Source of the DNA: Nocardioides hwasunensis
Lineage (GTDB): Bacteria > Actinomycetota > Actinomycetes > Propionibacteriales > Nocardioidaceae
Length of the DNA stretch: 64,000 nucleotides
Reading direction: 5' to 3'
Assembly: GCF_014779665.1 (NCBI RefSeq)
Contig: NZ_JACXYY010000005.1
Location: 1-64,000 of the forward strand
The position numbers and the translations under genes are program-made. Below are positions 63,717 through 64,000 of this stretch, in pieces. Position 1 is the stretch's first letter. Each line of letters starts with the position of its first letter. The notes beneath the pieces were generated by a model. It searched no databases. It was not told the origin of the DNA and saw nothing but the letters and a program-made list of their open reading frames with translations.

Positions 63717-64000
63717 GTGCCGCCGAAGAAGAAGGTCGTCGAGATCCCCAAGCCCGACACGTCCCTCGTCCGCCGTGCGCGCAAGATCGACCGCATCCTC
63801 GCCGAGACCTATCCCGACGCCCGCGCCGAGCTCGACTTCACCAACGCGTTCGAATGCCTCGTCGTCACCGTCATCTCGGCCCAGACCACCGACCGCCGGG
63901 TCAACGCCGCCAGTCCCGCCCTCTTCGCGGCCTACCCGACGCCGGTGGCGATGGCGGCCGCCCCGCGCGAGCACATGGAGCAGCTGCTCGGCCCGCTCGG
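63717..64000 (+). CDS. nth: Endonuclease III (5' part, cut by the window end)
   Basis: From GTG 63717 the frame reads VPPKKKVVEIPKPDTSLVRR and continues through LDFTNAFECLVVTVISAQTT DRRVN to the window edge (94 residues). The FECLVVTVISAQTTDxRVN segment is the start of the Nth DNA glycosylase/AP-lyase fold that removes oxidised pyrimidines. The catalytic Lys/Asp and the iron-sulfur cluster would lie beyond the window. TAGGCT ends 6 nt before the GTG, suggesting a leaderless mRNA. Confidence 0.9.
   Translation, partial: MPPKKKVVEIPKPDTSLVRRARKIDRILAETYPDARAELDFTNAFECLVVTVISAQTTDRRVNAASPALFAAYPTPVAMAAAPREHMEQLLGPL

Overview
The window is about 70% GC with GTG/TTG starts, ATGA/GTGA gene overlaps and a WhiB protein. 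It carries an actinobacterial core gene order (tRNA-Ser, SRP RNA, dnaX, ybaB, recR, lysC, asd). Gene content (DUF222-HNH remnant, SigE-family ECF sigma factors with TolB-like partners, class F sortase, ThuA/GSDH fusion proteins) points to the Propionibacteriales, most likely Nocardioides or a close relative. The genus is inferred from content only.

Layout: (1) 1-6.7 kb, core genes: an IS481-type transposase tail, tRNA-Ser, ffs, dnaX-ybaB-recR-DUF5063, then lysC-asd, the entry to the aspartate amino-acid and diaminopimelate pathway. (2) 6.8-9.8 kb, an envelope cluster of a small membrane protein, a DUF4397 protein, a class F sortase and a membrane protein; the first two genes have matching ECF-type promoters. 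(3) 9.9-16.4 kb, a minus-strand operon of three exported proteins: a ThuA / GSDH-type dehydrogenase / PKD / 3-keto-disaccharide-hydrolase fusion, a cupredoxin with Ig-like repeats, and a Tat-exported two-domain multicopper oxidase. (4) 16.6-23.9 kb, a conserved block: tRNA-Pro, DHFR-family reductase, metallophosphoesterase, YqeY, PonA2-type PBP, WhiB4-type regulator and two Get3/ArsA ATPases. (5) 24-56.5 kb, accessory DNA: a 2307-residue secreted ThuA/GSDH protein, two decayed genes, a sulfonate-type ABC transporter with flavin monooxygenases, redox enzymes, an acyltransferase-like DUF418 protein, an MFS pump, a 1690-residue LPxTG surface protein, an HxlR/nitroreductase pair, and an ABC exporter next to a two-component system. 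(6) 56.6-64 kb, the other half of the conserved block: DUF4177, RidA, NUDIX, MBL hydrolase, crp and nth, with two tandem sigma/TolB-like pairs and two palindromes inserted between the hydrolase and crp.

Two main ideas emerge. First, blocks 4 and 6 together reproduce, in order and orientation, the nth-crp-MBL-RidA-Get3-Get3-whiB4-ponA2-phosphoesterase locus known from Mycobacterium, but are separated here by about 33 kb of accessory DNA. Second, the three-gene operon at 9.9-16.4 kb has the parts of an outside-the-cell oxidation chain (dehydrogenase to cupredoxin to multicopper oxidase) fused to domains of 3-keto-glycoside chemistry. Its first two proteins share an otherwise unrecognised C-terminal module. 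Both ThuA/GSDH genes in the window carry Crp-like sites upstream, and the crp gene is also present.
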